Source: Bryobacteraceae bacterium (GTDB taxonomy: Bacteria > Acidobacteriota > Terriglobia > Bryobacterales > Bryobacteraceae). From it: 64,000 bases of DNA. The notes beneath the pieces were generated by a model that was given only the letters and a program-made list of their open reading frames with translations, was not told the origin of the DNA and ran no database searches. Positions 1 through 9,200 of this stretch are shown piece by piece. Numbering within the stretch: position 1 is the first letter of the stretch; the number at the start of each line of letters is the position of its first letter. The position numbers and the translations under genes were made by a program. The stretch covers positions 186,001 through 250,000 of the forward strand of contig JAIEMJ010000013.1 in assembly GCA_019752335.1 (NCBI GenBank), written 5' to 3'.

Positions 1-10
1 GATTGAATTT

Positions 11-1627
11 ATGCGGATACAAACTTTCGACACTACACTTCGGGATGGCACGCAAGGCGAAGCCGTCTCCTTCACCGTCGAGGACAAACTCCGCATTGCC
101 ATTAAATTGGACCAGCTCGGCATCGACTATATCGAAGGCGGCTGGCCCGGTTCGAATCCCAAAGACAAAGAGTTCTTCGCCCGCGCTGCGGACTTGCGCC
201 TGAACCACGCCAAGTTGTGCGCCTTCGGCGCGACGCGCATGGCCAAGCTCACCGTGGAGACCGACCCCAGTGTCCAGGAACTGGCCAACGCTGGCACACC
301 CGCCGTCAGCATCTTCGGCAAGACCTGGGACTTGCACGTCCACCGTGCCCTCGGCATCACGCTCGAAGAGAATATCGTCCTCATCCGCGAGACGGTCGCC
401 TATCTGAAGGGCAAAGGCAAGGAAGTGATCTACGACGCCGAGCACTTCTTCGATGGCTACCGCGCCAACCCGGAGTATGCGTTGGAAACGCTCGCGACCG
501 CGCTGGACGCGGGCGCGAGCGTGATCTGCCTCTGCGACACCAACGGCGGACGCATGCCGCACGAAGTGGCCGAAGCGACGCGGGCCGTACGCGCCAAGTT
601 CCCGCAGGCCGTAATCGGCATTCACGCGCACAACGATTGCGAAGTGGCCGTCGCCAATAGCCTGGCGGCCGTCGAGGCCGGAGCGTCGCATGTACAAGGC
701 ACGTTCAACGGCTACGGCGAGCGATGCGGCAACGCGAACCTGCCCAGCGTGATCGCGAACCTCGAATTGAAGTTCGGCTATCAGACCATCGGCCCGGAGA
801 GCATCACGCGCCTGACGTCCACGGCGCGCTTCATCGCCGACCTGGCCAATCTGCAGCTTCCCAATAACCAGGCCTTCGTCGGACCCAGCGCCTTCGCCCA
901 CAAAGGCGGCATCCACGTCAGCGCCGTGCTGAAGGATTCGCGCACCTACGAGCACATCGCGCCCGAGTTGGTGGGCAATGCACAACGCGTGCTGATGTCG
1001 GACCTCTCCGGCCGCGCCAATATCGTCCACAAGACCACCGAAAAGGGCCTGCCCGAGCTAACCGAATCTGGACGCCGCGACTTACTCGACCGCATGAAGC
1101 AACTCGAGTACGAGGGCTACGAATTCGAAGCCGCCGAGGGCTCCTTCGAGTTACTCGTACATCAGGCTGCTCGGCCGGACGCGGCGCCTTTCGAAGTCAT
1201 CTCCTACGAAGTGATCACGCACGTCAACCAAAGCAAGGCCATCAAGCACACAGGTTCGATGAGCGAGGCGACGGTGACGGTGCGGATTGGCGAGAACGTC
1301 TACGTCGCTACGTCGCGCTCCCAGCAGGGTCCGGTAAACGCTCTGGACCAGGCCTTGCGCGAGTGCATTGGCAGCAGCTACCCGCGCAGTTCGGCGGTGT
1401 CGCTGGTGGACTACAAGGTCCGCGTGCGGGAGACCAATCGCGGCACCAGTTCCCGGGTGCGCGTCCTGATCAACTGGAACGACGGCCAGCGCAGCTTCAC
1501 CACGGTGGGCGTTTCCGAGAATATCCTCGAAGCCAGTTGGAAAGCCATGGTGGATGCCTTGCAACTCGAGATCTACCGCGACGCCGCGCGCGCCCCGGTT
1601 CCCGTCCTGCAGAGTAAAGAAGCGTAA
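11..1627 (+). CDS. cimA: (R)-citramalate synthase
   Basis: 538 aa. Condenses acetyl-CoA with pyruvate to citramalate, the entry to the threonine-independent isoleucine route; cytosolic. The N-terminal HMGL-like TIM barrel (about residues 4-270) opens with DTTLRDGTQGEAVSF and carries EGGWPGSNPKD, the signature of the CimA subgroup rather than 2-isopropylmalate synthase; HAHNDCEVAVANS is the metal-binding HxHND motif. The C-terminal part (about 390-525) has the LeuA-type regulatory/dimerisation domain. Length fits the roughly 530-aa CimA family. Only ten bases precede the ATG in the window, so its ribosome site cannot be judged. It is followed 67 bases later by a small secreted protein on the same strand. 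A homocitrate or isopropylmalate activity is less likely given the motif set. Confidence 0.93.
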   Translation: MRIQTFDTTLRDGTQGEAVSFTVEDKLRIAIKLDQLGIDYIEGGWPGSNPKDKEFFARAADLRLNHAKLCAFGATRMAKLTVETDPSVQELANAGTPAVSIFGKTWDLHVHRALGITLEENIVLIRETVAYLKGKGKEVIYDAEHFFDGYRANPEYALETLATALDAGASVICLCDTNGGRMPHEVAEATRAVRAKFPQAVIGIHAHNDCEVAVANSLAAVEAGASHVQGTFNGYGERCGNANLPSVIANLELKFGYQTIGPESITRLTSTARFIADLANLQLPNNQAFVGPSAFAHKGGIHVSAVLKDSRTYEHIAPELVGNAQRVLMSDLSGRANIVHKTTEKGLPELTESGRRDLLDRMKQLEYEGYEFEAAEGSFELLVHQAARPDAAPFEVISYEVITHVNQSKAIKHTGSMSEATVTVRIGENVYVATSRSQQGPVNALDQALRECIGSSYPRSSAVSLVDYKVRVRETNRGTSSRVRVLINWNDGQRSFTTVGVSENILEASWKAMVDALQLEIYRDAARAPVPVLQSKEA

Positions 1628-1694
1628 ATCTTCCCGGCGCCGGATAACGATCAGCCCGTTCGAGCGTATTACTCAAAGAAGGAAGAGAACGCCG

Positions 1695-1895
1695 ATGCCA
1701 CAACCCAACCGACTGGTGCTCACCGCTTTACTGATCTTGGCTCTGGCTGGGGTGTGTTTAGCGTCCGGCCCCCTGCTGCCCCGTCCCGCGTCGAAGTTCA
1801 TCCACTACTTTGAGGCGGCCGGTGAGAGCCGGGAGTTGTCGATGATGGAACGCGCGTGGCTGGCCTTGCTAATGACGGGTCAGGACGGGCGTTGA
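1695..1895 (+). CDS. Small secreted or membrane-anchored protein, unknown
   Basis: 66 aa. Not a family I recognise. The ATG at 1695 is chosen over an in-frame upstream start inside cimA because a strong purine-rich ribosome site (AGAAGGAAGAG, about 1675-1687) lies just ahead. Residues 6-22 are a hydrophobic stretch ending LASGP that could be a signal peptide, leaving about 44 residues, polar with a helical C-terminal half (MMERAWLALLM). It sits between cimA and an MFS transporter on the same strand. The good ribosome site and hydrophobic N-terminus argue that it is a real gene; function unknown. Confidence 0.55.
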   Translation: MPQPNRLVLTALLILALAGVCLASGPLLPRPASKFIHYFEAAGESRELSMMERAWLALLMTGQDGR

Positions 1896-1915
1896 TGTGT
1901 TAGCCTTACGGGGCT

Positions 1916-3151
1916 TTGCTTAAATATCGTCACCGAGTCCTGGCCTTTCTGATGGCCGCCGGGGTCATCACCTACTTGGACCGCATCGCGATTTCGCTCG
2001 TCGGACCGCGGATACAAGCCGATCTCGGCCTCAGCCCCGCTGAGTGGGGTTGGGTGGTGGGCGTCTTTCAGATTTCCTATGGCCTCTTCGAAATTCCCAG
2101 CGGCCACTGGAGTGACCGTTTGGGTCCGCGACGCGTGCTCACGCGCATTGTGCTCACCTGGTCCGCCTTCACGGCCATGACGGGCCTCGCCACCAATTAC
2201 TACTTCCTGCTCTTCACGCGCTTTTGCTTCGGCGCGGGCGAGGCCGGCGCCTTGCCGAACTTCGGCATCTGCCTCTCGCGCTGGTTCCCGCCGGTGGAGC
2301 GGGCGCGAGCCATGGGCTGCATCCTGATGGCTTCGCAGGTGGGCAGCGCGCTCGCACCGTTTCTGGTGTTGCCGCTGCAGGCGCGCTACGGTTGGCGCGT
2401 GCCGTTCCTCGTGCTCGGCGTGATGGGCGCGTTGTGGTGCATCCCCTGGTATCTCTGGTATCGAGACCGGCCCGAGGAGATGCCCGCGGTGAGCGCGGAA
2501 GAACGGGCCGAGATCGGCGTCACGCCGCCGATCGCCCACCTGCCGATCCCCTGGCGCGCCGCTGCCAGAAACAGCACCGTCCAAGCGATCTTGCTCTTGG
2601 CTTTCTGCTACTTCTTCGCCATGTATTTCTTCCTCTCCTGGCTGCATAGTTTTTTGGTGAAGGCGAGGGGCTTTACGGAGAGCGAACTCCTGCTGTCAGC
2701 GCTTCCGCCCATCATGGCGGCTTGCGGCAATGTGAGCGGCGGCTACTTGAGTGACCGGTTGGCCAAAAGAGTCGGCCTGAAGTGGGGCCGGCGGGCGATC
2801 GGCGTGGGCGCGCTCAGCGTCGCCTCGCTGGCGATGGCGCTGGTGGTGGTAACGCCGGGCAAGCTCGCCACCGTCGCCTTGCTGGGGCTGGTCTATGCGG
2901 CGATCACGCTCCAACAGACATGCGTCATCACCGTCGTGGTGGACATTGGCGGCAAGCACGTCGGCGCGATTGTGGGAGCGATGAACATGGCGGCCCAAGC
3001 CGGAGGATTCGTCTTCTCGGTGGCCTTCGGCTACCTGGTGACGTACCTGGAGAGCTACGATCTGGCGCTGCTCCCCTTAGCCGGTATGCTCGCCATCGGC
3101 GCGCTGGCCTGGCTCCGGGTAGACGCCACGGAGCGGATCGCCGAGGGCTAG
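1916..3151 (+). CDS. MFS transporter, anion:cation symporter-like
   Basis: 411 aa inner-membrane protein with about 12 predicted hydrophobic segments. The first loop contains GHWSDRLGPRRV, the MFS motif A, and helix 1 has TYLDRIAIS, common in the ACS (hexuronate/phthalate/nitrate-anion symporter) branch. The start is a TTG at 1916; the next in-frame ATG (1952) would cut into the first membrane helix, so TTG is preferred. Substrate cannot be told from sequence; sugar acids or other organic anions are typical for the branch. The stop overlaps by 4 bases, tail to tail, with the GNAT gene on the other strand. Confidence 0.85.
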   Translation: MLKYRHRVLAFLMAAGVITYLDRIAISLVGPRIQADLGLSPAEWGWVVGVFQISYGLFEIPSGHWSDRLGPRRVLTRIVLTWSAFTAMTGLATNYYFLLFTRFCFGAGEAGALPNFGICLSRWFPPVERARAMGCILMASQVGSALAPFLVLPLQARYGWRVPFLVLGVMGALWCIPWYLWYRDRPEEMPAVSAEERAEIGVTPPIAHLPIPWRAAARNSTVQAILLLAFCYFFAMYFFLSWLHSFLVKARGFTESELLLSALPPIMAACGNVSGGYLSDRLAKRVGLKWGRRAIGVGALSVASLAMALVVVTPGKLATVALLGLVYAAITLQQTCVITVVVDIGGKHVGAIVGAMNMAAQAGGFVFSVAFGYLVTYLESYDLALLPLAGMLAIGALAWLRVDATERIAEG

Positions 3152-3624
3152 GCTTTGTAAGTGGCCAGGGCGTCACCGGTGAGCCGGAAGGTGGTCCATT
3201 CGTCCATGGGCTTGGCACCCATGCGGCGGTAGAACTCGATCGACGGCGCGTTCCAGTCGAGCACGCTCCATTCGACGCGGCCGCAGCCACGCTCGATCGC
3301 TAGTTCGGCCAACCGCGTGAGCAGCGCCTTCCCGATGCCGCGTCCGCGCGCCGCTGGGTTCACGAAGAGGTCCTCCAGGTAGATCCCCGGCTTCGCCAGA
3401 AACGTCGAGTAGTTGTGGAAAAAGAGCGCGAAGCCCACGGCCACGCCGTCCCAGCGCGCGATCAGGACCTCGGCGTAGGGGCGATCTCCGAAGAGAGTTG
3501 CGCGGAGGGTATCCTCGGTGGCCGCCACTTCGTGCGAGAGCTTTTCGTACTCCGCGAGTTGGCGGATGAAATCGAGGATCAGGGGGACGTCGGATTCGCG
3601 CGCGGAAGCGATATGCAAACTCAT
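3148..3624 (-). CDS. GNAT-family N-acetyltransferase, spermidine/diamine-type
   Basis: 158 aa, single GNAT domain. The acetyl-CoA pyrophosphate loop is visible as NPAARGRGIGKALL (about residues 90-103), preceded by the beta strand IYLEDLFV and followed by the WNAPSIEFYRRMGA helix typical of the SSAT-like branch (GNATs related to diamine acetyltransferase). The cytosolic substrate is probably an amine or amino acid but is not identifiable. Starts at an ATG only 24 bases from the divergent FAD oxidoreductase gene; ends overlapping the MFS stop. Confidence 0.85.
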   Translation of the reverse strand: MSLHIASARESDVPLILDFIRQLAEYEKLSHEVAATEDTLRATLFGDRPYAEVLIARWDGVAVGFALFFHNYSTFLAKPGIYLEDLFVNPAARGRGIGKALLTRLAELAIERGCGRVEWSVLDWNAPSIEFYRRMGAKPMDEWTTFRLTGDALATYKA

Positions 3625-3648
3625 GCCGGTTAGGTGATCATAACGTAG

Positions 3649-5301
3649 ATGGACCGCCGCTCATTCCTTACCCTACCCCTGGCCGCCACGCTGGCCGCAC
3701 GTGACCTAGAGACCGAAATCGCCGTCATCGGCGCCAGCACCGGAGGCTGCGCCGCCGCGCTGGCCGCCTTGCGCAATGGCTATCGCGTCATCCTCACCGA
3801 GGAGACCGATTGGATCGGCGGGCAACTCACTTCCCAGGCGGTCCCGCCCGACGAGCATCCGTGGATCGAGAGCTTCGGAGGCACGGAGACCTACCGGCGC
3901 TACCGCAATCTGGTGCGCGACTACTACCGGAACCACTACCCGCTCACCGAGGCCATCCGCGCCAATCCGCGCTTCAATCCAGGCGGCGGCTCGGTCTCGA
4001 AGCTCACTCACGAGCCCCCCGTCTCGCTGGCGGTGCTGCGCGGCCTGCTACAGCCCTATCTGAGCGCCGGACAGTTGACGCTGCTGCTGAATCGCAAGCC
4101 GGTGGCCGCTGATGTGACCACCGATCGGGTGACGGCGGTGGGGCTGCGGTCGCCGGGCGGCGCCATTCAGGTGATCCAGGCGCGCTACTTCATCGATGGC
4201 ACTGAAATGGGTGACCTGCTGCCGCTCACCAGGTGCGAGTACCGTGTCGGCTTCGAAAGCCGTCAGCAGACCGGCGAGCCTTCCGCCCCGGAGACGCCGC
4301 AGCCGGCCAACCAGCAATCGTTCACCGTCTGCTTCGCCATGGACCATCTGGCGGGCGAAGACCATCGCATCGAGCGTCCCGCGCAGTACACCTTCTGGCG
4401 CGACTACCTGCCGAGCCTGAAGCCCGTCAATTGGCCGGACAAGCTGCTGAGTTGGAAGATGTCGAACCCGATTACGCTCGCCGAGCGGGCCGTCTACTTC
4501 GATCCCACCGAGGACGCGAGCCGGGGCGACTTTCTCAACTTGTGGATCTACCGCCGCATCGCCCGCAAGCAGCACCACACCGACGGCTTCCTCCGTAGTG
4601 ACATTTCGCTGGTGAATTGGCCGCAGAACGACTACTGGCTCGGCAACCTGATCGACGTTCCACCGGCCGAGGCGGCCAAGCATCTGGAAGGCGGACGGCA
4701 GTTGAGTCTGTCGCTGCTGTACTGGATGCAGACCGAGGCGCCGCGTCTGGATGGAAAGCAAGGTTGGCCCGGCCTGCGCATCCGGCCCGACATCACCGGC
4801 ACCGACGATGGCCTGGCCAAGTACCCGTATATTCGCGAGTCGCGTCGCATTCAGGCCGAATTCATCGTGGCGGAGCAACATGTCAGTACCGCGATCCGGA
4901 AGAAAGAAGGCAAGGGCGAGGCCGCGGAGGTATTCTCCGATTCGGTCGGTGTCGGCAGCTATCGTATCGACTTGCACCCGTCCACGGGCGGCGATAACTA
5001 CATTGACGTCAGTTCCCTGCCCTTCCAGATTCCGCTGGGCGCGCTGCTGCCCGTGCGGCTCGAAAATCTGCTACCGGCCTGCAAGAACCTCGGCACCACG
5101 CACATCACGAACGGCTGTTACCGGCTGCATCCGGTAGAATGGAACATTGGCGAGTCCGCTGGCATGCTGGCCGCCGAGGCGCTGCGGTTGAAGATCGCGC
5201 CCAGGGCAATCCGGAAGGACGCGAAGCGTCTCGCGGAGCTTCAAGCCCGTTTAATGGCCCAAGGCATCGAAATCGCCTGGCCGAAATTGAGTCCCCGGTA
5301 A
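3649..5301 (+). CDS. Secreted FAD-dependent oxidoreductase
   Basis: 550 aa. The N-terminus MDRRSFLTLPLAATLAA is a signal with a twin-arginine-like start (RRSFL), common for cofactor-bearing exported enzymes. Right after it comes the FAD-binding Rossmann element IAVIGASTGGCAAALAA (about residues 24-40), and further GxGGQ-like ETDWIGGQLTSQ. This matches the FAD_oxidored (PF12831) group, often found with polysaccharide or xanthan-degradation genes in soil bacteria. Substrate unknown. A weak -10-like GATCAT lies 7 bases before the ATG, with no Shine-Dalgarno, so the message may be leaderless. The stop is 3 bases before purU, so the two are probably co-transcribed. Confidence 0.82.
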   Translation: MDRRSFLTLPLAATLAARDLETEIAVIGASTGGCAAALAALRNGYRVILTEETDWIGGQLTSQAVPPDEHPWIESFGGTETYRRYRNLVRDYYRNHYPLTEAIRANPRFNPGGGSVSKLTHEPPVSLAVLRGLLQPYLSAGQLTLLLNRKPVAADVTTDRVTAVGLRSPGGAIQVIQARYFIDGTEMGDLLPLTRCEYRVGFESRQQTGEPSAPETPQPANQQSFTVCFAMDHLAGEDHRIERPAQYTFWRDYLPSLKPVNWPDKLLSWKMSNPITLAERAVYFDPTEDASRGDFLNLWIYRRIARKQHHTDGFLRSDISLVNWPQNDYWLGNLIDVPPAEAAKHLEGGRQLSLSLLYWMQTEAPRLDGKQGWPGLRIRPDITGTDDGLAKYPYIRESRRIQAEFIVAEQHVSTAIRKKEGKGEAAEVFSDSVGVGSYRIDLHPSTGGDNYIDVSSLPFQIPLGALLPVRLENLLPACKNLGTTHITNGCYRLHPVEWNIGESAGMLAAEALRLKIAPRAIRKDAKRLAELQARLMAQGIEIAWPKLSPR

Positions 5302-5304
5302 TTC

Positions 5305-6144
5305 ATGTACATACTCCGTCTCCACTGTCAGGACAGCGCGGGAATCGTGGCCGCTGTCGCCACGGCGCTGAGCGTTTGCGGCTGCAATATCGAAGAGTCC
5401 GCACAATTCAACGATCCGCTGTCCGGCCGCTTCTTCATGCGCGTGGTCTACGCGCCGCTCGAAAATGGGGCGCAGAAACTCTTCGCCACCCACTTCGAAG
5501 CCATCGCCGTAAAGTTCGCCATGGACTGGCGCATCGATAATCAGGCCGAACCCGTGCGGACGCTGATCCTGGTTTCGAAAGAAGACCACTGCTTGAACGA
5601 CCTGCTCTACCGTTGGCGCACCAACCACCTGCAAATCGCCATCACCGGCGTCGCGGCGAACCACGAAACCAATCGGAAGCTGGTGGAGCACCACGGTCTG
5701 CCGTTTCACTACCTGCCCATCACCGCGGCGACCAAGGGGCAACAAGAGGCGCAGATCGCCGAACTGGTGGAGCAAACGAATTCGGAATTGATCGTCCTCG
5801 CCCGCTACATGCAGATCCTGTCGGACGAGCAGTGCCGGCGCTTCGCGGGCCGGGTGATCAACATCCACCACTCGTTTCTGCCGAGCTTCAAGGGCGCGAA
5901 ACCGTATCACCAGGCCTACGAACGCGGCGTCAAAATCATCGGAGCCTCCGCCCACTTCGCCACGGCCGACCTGGACGAGGGGCCGATCATTGAGCAGGAA
6001 ACGGTCCACGTGGACCACACCCACACCCCGCAAAACATGCAGGTACTAGGCCGCGATACGGAAGCGCGCGTCCTCGCCCGCGCCTTGCAGCTTTACACCG
6101 AACGCCGCATCTTCCTGCACGGCATCCGGACGGTGATTCTGTAG
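5305..6144 (+). CDS. purU: Formyltetrahydrofolate deformylase
   Basis: 279 aa. Hydrolyses 10-formyl-THF to formate and THF, balancing one-carbon units and supplying formate for PurT-type purine synthesis. An N-terminal ACT domain (about 1-80, starting YILRLHCQDSAGIVAAV) is followed by a formyltransferase-like catalytic domain (about 90-279) with INIHHSFLPSFKGAKPYHQA and ADLDEGPIIEQ, containing the conserved Asn-His and Asp of the formyl-transferase fold. Full family length. It begins 3 bases after the FAD oxidoreductase and is followed by metH, another folate enzyme, after a 57-base gap that holds a separate promoter. Confidence 0.95.
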   Translation: MYILRLHCQDSAGIVAAVATALSVCGCNIEESAQFNDPLSGRFFMRVVYAPLENGAQKLFATHFEAIAVKFAMDWRIDNQAEPVRTLILVSKEDHCLNDLLYRWRTNHLQIAITGVAANHETNRKLVEHHGLPFHYLPITAATKGQQEAQIAELVEQTNSELIVLARYMQILSDEQCRRFAGRVINIHHSFLPSFKGAKPYHQAYERGVKIIGASAHFATADLDEGPIIEQETVHVDHTHTPQNMQVLGRDTEARVLARALQLYTERRIFLHGIRTVIL

Positions 6145-6158
6145 CCGAATCATTCACC

Positions 6159-6188
6159 TATCAACCCATCAGGATATGTTGATATAAT
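6159..6188 (+). promoter_or_regulatory. metH promoter with operator-like inverted repeat
   Basis: A perfect -10 box TATAAT (6183-6188) lies 13 bases before the metH ATG. Inverted half-sites TATCAAC (6159-6165) and GTTGATA (6178-6184), 12 bases apart, cover the expected -35 and -10 positions, i.e. two faces one to two helical turns apart, as expected for a dimeric repressor. The -35 hexamer itself is poor (ATCAAC at 17-base spacing). Candidate regulator: a methionine/S-adenosylhomocysteine-responsive wHTH protein, by inference only; none is encoded nearby. Confidence 0.55.
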
Positions 6189-6203
6189 GGCGTAAGCCAT
6201 TAT
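6184..6203 (+). promoter_or_regulatory. Perfect inverted repeat at the metH start codon
   Basis: ATAATGGC (6184-6191), loop GTAA, GCCATTAT (6196-6203): an 8-bp perfect palindrome that begins in the -10 box and ends inside the metH ATG (6202). As RNA only the right part would be transcribed if the start site is near 6195, so it is more likely a DNA protein-binding site than a hairpin in the message. Confidence 0.45.
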
Positions 6204-9200
6204 GCTGACACGTCTTGAACGCCGCCAAGCTCTCTACGATTCCCTCGCCTCACGTATCCTCATCATTGATGGAGCGATGGGGACCATGGTGCAGGCCAAG
6301 AACCCCACCATTGAGGATTGGGGCGGAAACCAGTTCGAAAACTGCACCGAGAACCTGCTCTTCACCCACCCGGAATGGATCGTCGATATCCACCGGCAGT
6401 ACCTCGACGCCGGGGCCGACATCGTCGAGACGGACTCTTTCGGCGGCCACCCGGTCACGCTGGCCGAGTTCGGCCTAGAAGACAAGTGGTACGAGGTAAA
6501 CGCGATCTCGGCGCGGCTGGCGCGGGAGGCCTGCGACGCGGCCAAGGGTCCGCGATTTGTGGCGGGTTCGATTGGGCCCACCACGAAGGCGATCACCGTG
6601 ACGGGCGGCATTACGTTCACCGATTTGCGCGAAGGGTACTACCGGCAGTCGAAGGCGCTGGTGGAGGGTGGGGCGGACATTCTGCTCGTCGAAACCTGCC
6701 AGGATACGCGCAATGTGAAGGCGGCGCTGCTGGCCATCAACCAACTCGGCCGCGAGTTGGGCGAGAAGATTCCCACCATGGTGTCGGGCACGATCGAGCC
6801 GATGGGGACGATGCTGGCTGGCCAGACGGCCGACGCTTTCTACGCTTCCATCGCGCACCTGGACATTCTGTCGATCGGGCTGAACTGCGCCACGGGCCCG
6901 GAGTTTATGACGGATCACATCCGGTCCTTGCATGAACTCGCCACGTCGCGCATCTCCTGTTACCCGAACGCGGGACTGCCGAACGAAGAGCTGAAGTACA
7001 CGGAGACGCCGGAGTCCTTGGCGCGGCAGCTTGAGAAGTTCGCCGACCATGGCTGGCTGAACATCGTCGGCGGCTGCTGCGGGACGAATCCGGGCCACAT
7101 CCGCGCCATCGCGCAGATGGCGCAAGGCAAGGCGCCGCGCCGGATTCCGCCGGTGAATCATCGCGCGCTCTACACGGGTATTGAGTTAGTGGAAGCCGAC
7201 GACGCCACGCGCCCGCTCATCATCGGCGAGCGCACCAACGTGATCGGCTCGCGGGCGTTCAAGGACCTGATCGCCAAGGAGATGTGGGAAGAGGCCACCG
7301 ACATCGCCCGCCAGCAGGTGCGCGGCGGCGCGCACGTGATCGACGTCTGCCTGCAATCGACGGATCGCGACGAGATCAAGGACATCCCCTTCTTCTACGA
7401 GAAGCTCATCCGCAAGGTGAAGGCACCGATCATGATCGACACCACGGATCCGAAGGCCGTGGAACTCGCCCTCACCTACTGCCAGGGCAAAGCCATTATC
7501 AACTCCATCAACCTGGAGGACGGCGAGGAGAAGTTCGAACAGTTGTGCCCCATCGCCAATAGTTACGGGGCCGCGCTGGTGATCGGCACCATCGACGAAG
7601 ATCCCCTGCAGGCGCAGGCCTTCACCCGTGAACGTAAGCTTGCGGTCGCGGAGCGCTCCGTCGCCGTGGCGACGGGCAAGTTCGGCGTGAAGGTGGAGAA
7701 CATCATCATTGACCCGCTGGTGTTCCCGTGCGCCACCGGCGACGAGAACTACATCGGCGGCGCGGTGGAGACCATTGAGGCCTTGCGCTTGATCAAGGAG
7801 AAGATTCCCTTCGTGAAGACGACGCTCGGTGTCTCGAACATCAGCTTCGGCCTGCCCGCGGCAGCGCGCGAAGTGGTGAATTCGGTATTCGTCTACCACT
7901 GCACGCGCGCCGGGCTCGACCTGGCGATCGTGAACGCCGAGAAGCTCGAACGCTTCGCCAGCATTCCGATGGAAGAGCGGCAGATGGCCGAAAGCCTGCT
8001 GTTCAATACTCCCGTCAGTGAGATTCCCGAGGGGCATCCGCAGGCGGCGTTGCTGCGTTCCGCGCAAGGCAAGGACGATTGGCGCACGCAGAGCAAAGAA
8101 GAGAAAGCGGCCGTGAATCAGTTCCACATCGCGGCCATCACGGCGCACTTCCGCGGCCGCAAAGGCAAGGAGAAGGTGAAGGCGGCTGACCTGCCGCTCG
8201 ACGAGCGCCTGGCCACCTACATCATCGAAGGCTCTAAGGACGGCTTGATTCCGGACCTCGACCTGAAGCGCGCCGAGCCCGGCGTGGCGCCGCTCGACAT
8301 CATCAACGGACCGCTGATGAAGGGCATGAGCGAAGTGGGACGGCTCTTCAACAACAACGAGCTGATTGTGGCCGAGGTGCTGCAATCGGCCGAGGCGATG
8401 AAGGCGGCGGTGGGCCATCTGGAGCAATTCATGGAAAAGGCCGACACCGCCACGCGCGGCAAGTTCCTGCTCGCCACCGTGAAGGGCGACGTCCACGACA
8501 TCGGCAAGAATCTGGTGGAGATCATCCTCTCGAATAACGGCTATCAGGTGATCAACCTGGGCATCAAGATTCCGCCGGAGACCCTGATCAACGCCTATCG
8601 CGAACATCAACCGGACGCCATTGGCCTCTCCGGGCTGCTGGTGAAAAGCGCGCAGCAGATGGTGATTACGGGTGAGGACCTGAAGAATGCTGGCATCGAG
8701 GTACCGCTGTTCGTGGGCGGCGCGGCGCTGTCCGAGCGCTATACGCAGTCGAAAATCGGGCCCGCTTACCACTCGCCCACCATCTACTGCAAGGACGCCA
8801 TGACCGGCCTACGCCTGATGAACGAGGTGATGGAGCCGGAGACGCGCGAGAGCGTACTGAGCAAATTCAGGTTTACGTACGTGGAGGCGCCCGAGGCCGC
8901 CGCGCCCGTAGAAGCGCCGGCCGTGGTCACCACACGCTCGAAGCAAGTGCGCACGGACGTGCCGCTGCAGCCGGCGCCTTACCTCGACCGCAAGCAGCGC
9001 GACGTGCCGCAACTGGCTGAGATGTGGGGCTACATTAACCCGTTCATGCTGTACGGCAAGAACATGGGCTTTAAGGGCAACTTCGAAACGCGGCTCGCCG
9101 AGCGCGACGAAAAAGCCATCGAGCTCTACCACCTGATGGAAGAGGTGAAGGAGTGGTCCACCGGCTTCATGAAGGTGCGGGCGCTGTGGCAGTTCTATGA

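Noticed and set aside
6145-6201. SAM or B12 riboswitch ahead of metH
   Set aside because: Only 57 bases separate purU and metH and the -10 box is 13 bases from the ATG, so there is no room for an aptamer.
7186-8772. 528-codon open frame antisense to metH
   Set aside because: Runs against the B12 and pterin domains of metH, with no recognisable family.
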